Origin: WJMT01 sp964456985
GTDB taxonomy: Bacteria; Acidobacteriota; Aminicenantia; Aminicenantales; Aminicenantaceae
Assembly: GCA_964456985.1 (NCBI GenBank)
Contig: CAYWDH010000010.1
Span: forward strand, 13,474 to 77,473
Length of the DNA stretch: 64,000 nt
Direction: 5' to 3'
Part shown: positions 59,438 to 64,000 of the stretch, piece after piece
Layout: the number at the start of each line of letters is the position of its first letter
How positions within the stretch are numbered: position 1 is the stretch's first letter
Translations under genes and position numbers: made by a program
Notes under the pieces: model-generated
The model's database searches: none
Told to the model about the DNA's origin: nothing
The model's input: only the letters and a program-made list of their open reading frames with translations

Positions 59438-60325
59438 ATGCTGTCAAAATATTTAGCCAAAGCGCTTATATATCCCGCAAGGAGACCCATTATAAAGAAC
59501 CCTTCCGACTATGGAATGGAATATAAGGATATTTCGTTTAAATCAAAAGACGGAACGGATCTCAAAGCCTGGCTGATTCCGGGCTCGTCTGACAAGCTCA
59601 TCATCATGACCCATCCTATGCCTTTTAATCGGTACGGATTCCATACCAAAGGCCAGGGACTTCTTAAAGTGAGCAAAGTGGAAGTGGAACTGCTGAAAAC
59701 CGTCAGGCAGCTCAATGATGCCGGATACAGTGTTTTTATCTTTGATTTCAGAAATCACGGGGAAAGCGATGAAGCCAACGGAGGCCTCTGCGGAGTGGGG
59801 TACTTTGAGTGGCAGGATGTGGTGGGCGCTGTGAATTATATAAAGAATTCACCCACGATTAAGAGCAAGAAATTAGGCTTTGTGAGCCTCTGTATGGGAG
59901 CGAATGCCACACTCATAGCCATGGGAAAAGAGCCAGCTCTTTTTGAGGATGTCAAAGCTGTGATGGCGGTCCAGCCGATCTCCATGGATGTATTCGTTCC
60001 TCATTACCTGAAAGCCAAGATGCCCCTCCTCAAGCACTTAACTCCAAAAATCGACAAGAAAATAAAAGAGATGGCCGGATTCGGCCTGGATGATATGTCG
60101 CCGGCTCCTTACATCAAAGACATTAAAACACCCATATTGTATGTGCAGGTTATGGAGGATGCCTGGACAGATCCGTCCGATGTGCAGGACTTTTATGACA
60201 GCACCACAGCACCGAAGGAGATCTTCTGGATCAGGGGCGACCTGGAGCGGTTTGACGGATATAATTATTTTGGCGAGAATCCCGAGAGGATGCTGGGATT
60301 TCTTAAAAAGTATATGGATGTTTAA
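59438..60325 (+). CDS. alpha/beta hydrolase
   Basis: 295 residues. LKAWLIPGSSDKLIIMTHPMPFNRYG (oxyanion region), VFIFDFRNHGESDE and LGFVSLCMGANAT, where the nucleophile elbow reads SLCMGAN with cysteine in place of the usual serine, then VQVMEDAWTDPSDV and a late region without a clear catalytic His. So it may be a cysteine-nucleophile or inactive member. Divergent from the permease gene; AGGAGAGGAG precedes the ATG. Confidence 0.75.
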   Translation: MLSKYLAKALIYPARRPIIKNPSDYGMEYKDISFKSKDGTDLKAWLIPGSSDKLIIMTHPMPFNRYGFHTKGQGLLKVSKVEVELLKTVRQLNDAGYSVFIFDFRNHGESDEANGGLCGVGYFEWQDVVGAVNYIKNSPTIKSKKLGFVSLCMGANATLIAMGKEPALFEDVKAVMAVQPISMDVFVPHYLKAKMPLLKHLTPKIDKKIKEMAGFGLDDMSPAPYIKDIKTPILYVQVMEDAWTDPSDVQDFYDSTTAPKEIFWIRGDLERFDGYNYFGENPERMLGFLKKYMDV

Positions 60326-60390
60326 AAGCTGTAACAATCGCAGTTATGAATGAACCGGGCAGAACACTTTTTATTAGATCGTCATCTGGA

Positions 60391-62541
60391 TCAGGTTTTG
60401 GTTAGGGCTTCTTTGATACGATCCGGTATCATGGGAAGCTGGAACATCCTAGCGCCAGTGGCATCATAAATCGCGTTCGCGACCACACCGCCCATACAGA
60501 TTATGGGAGGCTCTCCTCCTCCCTGGGGAGCATCATCTTTATCGCCGACCAGGTATGTTTCGATTTCAGGGAGCCATGAAAATCTGGGGATCTCATAGGT
60601 GTCGAAATTCGTGTCAAAGATTTCTCCGCCTTTGAAACGGATATCCTCTTTCAGGGCATATCCCAATCCCATGGTTATGCACCCTTCCATCTGGATCTTG
60701 GCGCCTTCGGGATTGATGGATAGTCCCATATCCTGGGCACAGACAACCCGTTTGACTTGGACATTTCCTTTTTTCTTATCCACCTCGACTTCAGCTATGT
60801 GCGCGACATAGGTACCGGCATCAATACCTGATGCCACGCCGTATCCTCGGCCGCTCGGGGATTTTGCCGGGGTCCAGCCGAATTTCTCAGCAGCGGTCTG
60901 AAGCACGCGCCTCATCTTTTTGTCCTTTAAGTTTTTCAAGCGGAATTCCACTGGGTCCATTCCGGCTTTAGCTGCCAGTATATCAATATGGGATTCTCTT
61001 GCAAAAGTGTTGGTGTTGTTGCCGGGTGCGCGCCAGGCGCCTGTAGGGAACGGATGAGAGCCGGGCGTCCCTCTCCATCCGCTGCCGTAACTCATGGTGC
61101 GGTGGTTGGGGATATCAAAAAAATGCTGGCTTCCTCTTTCTCCTGCGAAGTAAACTCCGTAATCCCATAGGAGAATGCGGCCTGTGCGGTCTATGCCGGC
61201 TTTTATTTTAACTACAGCTGCCGGGCGAAATGTGTCGAGGAAAAATTCCTCTTTTCTTGTCCAGGCGACCTGTACGGGTCTTCCGCATAATTTCGCTAGT
61301 TTCACAGCTTCAATAGCCTGACTGTTATGGGTCTTTCCTCCGAATCCGCCTCCGATAAATGGCGGTATGACCCGGACATTTTTGCTGGGAAAGCCGAGAG
61401 CAGACGCGGCTTCTTCCTGGAGGGGGAATGGAGTCTGTGTGGAAGCCCATATCACGGCTTTATCCCCGTCCACTTTGGCTATCGCTGTGTGCGGTTCAAT
61501 AGGGGCATGAGCCTTATATCCGTCGAGATAAGTCTCTTCCATTACATACTCTGAGATCCTCTCTCCTTCAGCCAGGTCTCCTCCTTCTGAGACCACCTCT
61601 CCTTCTGGTGCGACTTTGAGAAGGTGGTCGAAAATGGTTTTGTCATCCACTGTTGATTCTGGTTTATCAAACCGGGCATTGACCTTATCGAGTGCTTCTG
61701 CTGCCAGTTCCGGGTCCTCATTAAGGACAGCGATGAGGTCTCCGTTCTCTATGACCTGAGTTCCCGGGACAGTTTTAGCTCCTGAAGTATCCACGCTGAT
61801 CAATTTCGCTCCATGGGCCGGAGGCCTCAGTATCTTCGCATAAAGCATACCTGATTCCCTGATATCCCCGCTATACTTGGCTTTTCCTGTGACTTTTTCC
61901 ACAGCATCTCTGCGAAGCTCTCCTTTTCCAACAATGGTAAAGTCAGAAGGTTGTTCCAGAACAGCTGTTCTTTTTAGCTGTCTGGCAATCCTTTTCCCTT
62001 TTGTGAGTTGGGCGTAAGTGACTTTTTTGTCTCTCCGGGATTTGATAAACACCACTCCATCCTTTGCTTCCAGTTGAGAAGAAGGCGCGTTAAGGAATTC
62101 GGATGCCAGTTCGATGAGGACCTCGCGGGCTTCTGCAGCCGCGGCTCGCAAAGGGGGGCCGAAGAAACGGGTGGTCATGGAACCAAATGTCCCCATATCC
62201 CAGGGACAAAGCTCTGTGTCTCCCATAACCATGTCCACTGAGTCGAAAGGAACTTCGAGTTCATCGGCCAGCATCATGGCCAGGGAGGTGATCACGCCTT
62301 GTCCCATTTCGATCTTGCCTGTAAAGCACTGGACCCTTCCGTCTTCGCCTATTCTGAGAAATGCATTGAAATCCTCGGGCAGTTCCCGGCGCCGGCGCTG
62401 GGCCTCAAGATGTGATTCGGGTCCCACGAAAAAGAGAATGGATATCCCTCCCCCCATGAGTTTCAGGAAATCCCTTCTTGTCACAGGGATCGAGTGAGGG
62501 CTTTCGTAAAAATCTATATCGAGAGGGTCTTTTTTTCTCAT
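60391..62541 (-). CDS. xanthine-dehydrogenase-family molybdopterin subunit, IorB-like
   Basis: 716 residues. VTRRDFLKLMGGGISILFFVG is a Tat signal, so the enzyme is folded with cofactor and exported, as for isoquinoline 1-oxidoreductase beta chains. MGQGVITSLAMMLADELEV, GGGFGGKTHNSQAIEAVKLA (Moco contacts), GAWRAPGNN and GGGEPPIICM (active-site Glu) identify the family. It hydroxylates aldehydes or N-heterocycles. The start overlaps the small-subunit stop by 4 bp. Confidence 0.88.
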   Translation of the reverse strand: MRKKDPLDIDFYESPHSIPVTRRDFLKLMGGGISILFFVGPESHLEAQRRRRELPEDFNAFLRIGEDGRVQCFTGKIEMGQGVITSLAMMLADELEVPFDSVDMVMGDTELCPWDMGTFGSMTTRFFGPPLRAAAAEAREVLIELASEFLNAPSSQLEAKDGVVFIKSRRDKKVTYAQLTKGKRIARQLKRTAVLEQPSDFTIVGKGELRRDAVEKVTGKAKYSGDIRESGMLYAKILRPPAHGAKLISVDTSGAKTVPGTQVIENGDLIAVLNEDPELAAEALDKVNARFDKPESTVDDKTIFDHLLKVAPEGEVVSEGGDLAEGERISEYVMEETYLDGYKAHAPIEPHTAIAKVDGDKAVIWASTQTPFPLQEEAASALGFPSKNVRVIPPFIGGGFGGKTHNSQAIEAVKLAKLCGRPVQVAWTRKEEFFLDTFRPAAVVKIKAGIDRTGRILLWDYGVYFAGERGSQHFFDIPNHRTMSYGSGWRGTPGSHPFPTGAWRAPGNNTNTFARESHIDILAAKAGMDPVEFRLKNLKDKKMRRVLQTAAEKFGWTPAKSPSGRGYGVASGIDAGTYVAHIAEVEVDKKKGNVQVKRVVCAQDMGLSINPEGAKIQMEGCITMGLGYALKEDIRFKGGEIFDTNFDTYEIPRFSWLPEIETYLVGDKDDAPQGGGEPPIICMGGVVANAIYDATGARMFQLPMIPDRIKEALTKT

Positions 62542-63020
62542 TTGGGCATGCCTCCTTTCATCATCTTGGCTGCATCCTGCACGGCCTGGATAATGCGTTT
62601 ATGTGCCCCGCAGCGGCAGAGGTTATCTTCCAGTCCGTTGATGATGTCTTTTCTAGAAGGCTCTGGATTTTTCAGTAAAAGGCTGTAGCTTGTGAGTACC
62701 ATACCGGGCGTACAGTAACCGCATTGAAGAGCATCGTTTTTGACAAAAGCTTGCTGCAAAGGATGAAGCTTTCCGTTTTTTGATAACCCTTCTATAGTGA
62801 GGATGTTTTTTCCGTCCGCATACTCGGCAGGGAACTGGCAGGAACGGACAGCCTCATTGTCCACAAGCACGGTGCAGGCTCCGCAGATACCCTCTCCGCA
62901 GCCGTACTTGCTTCCAAAAAGATTGAAATCCGTCCGAAGAACCCATAGGAGCATACGGTCTCGTTCTAAGGTCAGTTCTTTGGGTTCATTGTTCAGATTG
63001 AACCTTATTGTCTTATTCAT
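62538..63020 (-). CDS. 2Fe-2S subunit, IorA-like
   Basis: 160 residues from MNKTIRFNLNNEPKEL (GAGGAGGAAGG decides this ATG). The ferredoxin-like cluster is CGCGEGICGACTVLVDN...SC, and the second 2Fe-2S cluster is CGYCTPGM with CRCGAHKRI. Electron-transfer partner of the molybdopterin subunit. No separate FAD subunit is present, which suits the IorAB type. Confidence 0.92.
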   Translation of the reverse strand: MNKTIRFNLNNEPKELTLERDRMLLWVLRTDFNLFGSKYGCGEGICGACTVLVDNEAVRSCQFPAEYADGKNILTIEGLSKNGKLHPLQQAFVKNDALQCGYCTPGMVLTSYSLLLKNPEPSRKDIINGLEDNLCRCGAHKRIIQAVQDAAKMMKGGMPK

Positions 63021-63127
63021 TCCTTCCTCCTCTAAGATCAAACCGGATTATCCTCTAGAGCCGGGACCTTTCAATCAAGCATCAGCCTGTGATAATCCAG
63101 TTTAGGTCATGACCATTCATTCAAGGT

Positions 63128-63811
63128 TTATATGAGCCGAAGAAGTGTGATAAAAACCAAACAGAGCACCAATACTCCCGGAGACAGCACATAATTGAAC
63201 TTTTTAAGGAAAGGGGATTTGACGAATCTTGCTTCGTAAGCCCTAAGTTTTGCGCCGATATAGAATCCAACAGGGACTGTGATGACTGATGTCAGGACCG
63301 CGAAATGAACGTAATAGAGAGAGAGGGGGTAAGCTGTTCCCTGGACCACACAAGCCGGGACACCGGTCGCAAACTTGACCAACGGGAAAAGATTGGCGGC
63401 CAGAAGAGCGGCTGCGCCTCCGAAGAGGGCTTGCCCTGCAGGTTTTTTTATGACCTTTTCTTTGATTATGTGGATAAAAAGCAAAAAAGCAGCAGCTTCC
63501 ATAATAAAAGCGAAGATCGGGTTTCCGATAGCGCCGTGGTTTATAGGAAGAGATAGAAGCAAGGCATCGAACAATTTAAAGCACGCTGCAATAAGAACCA
63601 TGAGAATAACCGCAGAGATCCTTTTGGACACCACCCAGCCTGCTGTTATGAAAAACAGGGCCGCTCCTGTCATGAGGGAGCCGGAAACAGAGGCCGCGCA
63701 TTTCCGCAGCCCCATACCGAGAGCTGCTTCTGAAAGGCCCCAGATAGAACCGAGTATGACGATCATTCCCAAATAGGATTTGATAGAATCTTTTTGCACG
63801 AGTTCCTCCAT
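63128..63811 (-). CDS. membrane protein, S-component-like
   Basis: 227 residues with six or more hydrophobic helices (YLGMIVILGSIWGLSEAALG, ALFFITAGWVVS, ISAVILMVLIAACFKLFDALLLSLP, VLTSVITVPVGFYIG, VLSPGVLVLCLVFITLLRL). Topology resembles ECF-type substrate-capture components, but no family motif was recognised. It may share a transcript with the IorAB-like pair. Confidence 0.5.
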   Translation of the reverse strand: MEELVQKDSIKSYLGMIVILGSIWGLSEAALGMGLRKCAASVSGSLMTGAALFFITAGWVVSKRISAVILMVLIAACFKLFDALLLSLPINHGAIGNPIFAFIMEAAAFLLFIHIIKEKVIKKPAGQALFGGAAALLAANLFPLVKFATGVPACVVQGTAYPLSLYYVHFAVLTSVITVPVGFYIGAKLRAYEARFVKSPFLKKFNYVLSPGVLVLCLVFITLLRLI

Positions 63812-63870
63812 CTATTTTTTGTATTCTAAACTTTATTTTCTAACTTTTCAACAATGATCCTGGTCATTCA

Positions 63871-63995
63871 TAAAATATGTATGCATTTCCATACACATTT
63901 ACCGTGATCGACCCTCTTAGCATTGTCACTTTATTAAGAACATGATCATTCCGTTAGTTCGTGTAACGATTTTGATTTTATGCATACATATTTTA
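63871..63995. repeat. 16-bp perfect inverted repeat in the terminal intergenic region
   Basis: TAAAATATGTATGCAT (63871-63886) is repeated as its exact reverse complement at 63980-63995, 93 bp apart. Nothing else in 63812-64000 looks coding. It may be paired operators, or the two arms of a short element with the rest outside the window. Confidence 0.6.
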
Positions 63996-64000
63996 CCTTA

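Overview
The window reads as a chromosomal segment of an uncultivated or poorly studied Gram-negative bacterium. An outer-membrane efflux protein, an OmpH/Skp chaperone, lipoproteins and Tat-type signals indicate a diderm cell. FtsX/MacB-family permeases with the Acidobacteria-type 'prefix' domain, HAAS-domain membrane proteins beside PadR regulators, and the general gene mix suggest Acidobacteriota/Aminicenantes. That placement is inference from protein style only. No rRNA, tRNA, CRISPR array, transposase or phage gene was seen.

Layout. (1) 1-8.85 kb is conspicuously AT-rich and runs entirely on the minus strand: an FeS HhH DNA-glycosylase-like gene (cut by the window edge), a YaaA/DUF6884-like gene, an SDH-type serine protease, then a six-gene operon with an NMT1/SsuABC-type importer, two radical SAM enzymes (COG0731 type and B12-binding) and a membrane protein. 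It looks like acquired DNA. (2) 8.86-13.8 kb: a minus-strand operon of an RCK ion-channel-like protein, a UvrD-like helicase fused to a RecB-type nuclease, and a DUF1232 protein, plus a small lipoprotein. (3) 14.3-17.4 kb: a probable defence locus (a DUF262-HNH-AlbA_2 fusion and a YgjP-like metalloprotease). (4) 17.7-26.5 kb: small hypothetical genes with a truncated duplicate, a radical SAM/SPASM maturase with an internally duplicated Trp-rich partner, and a divergent HTH-TM-TPR regulator whose promoter region holds a 10-bp-phased TGTCC array. (5) 26.6-33 kb: small envelope genes, a CocE-type hydrolase, an MNT/HEPN toxin-antitoxin pair with a 20-bp palindromic operator, and several decaying gene remnants. 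(6) 33-46 kb: a KNH-repeat exported protein, a CusCBA-type metal efflux operon, OmpH, a 5'-nucleotidase, a sulfatase and an SDR. (7) 46-59 kb: PadR/HAAS/FtsX modules, a putatively exported alanine racemase and a further FtsX permease with a sigma54-type promoter. (8) 59.4-63.8 kb: an alpha/beta hydrolase, an IorAB-like molybdenum hydroxylase pair and a membrane protein.

The most striking feature is a family of about 100-bp dispersed repeats: twelve copies between 19.5 and 56.8 kb, plus a possible relic at 17.6 kb. All carry the same ordered blocks, including an invariant TTTTCCACA. Eight copies sit directly on the 3' end of a co-oriented gene, and four of these supply the gene's last codons and stop, so unrelated proteins share the tail GDGPGHL. 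No mobilising enzyme is present here.

The second candidate for something undescribed is the radical SAM/SPASM neighbourhood at 21-26 kb with its regulator and phased operator array. Gene remnants (toxin fragment, truncated duplicate, mosaic radical SAM/beta-propeller fragments) cluster in the same region as the repeats, which points to a recombination-prone accessory zone.
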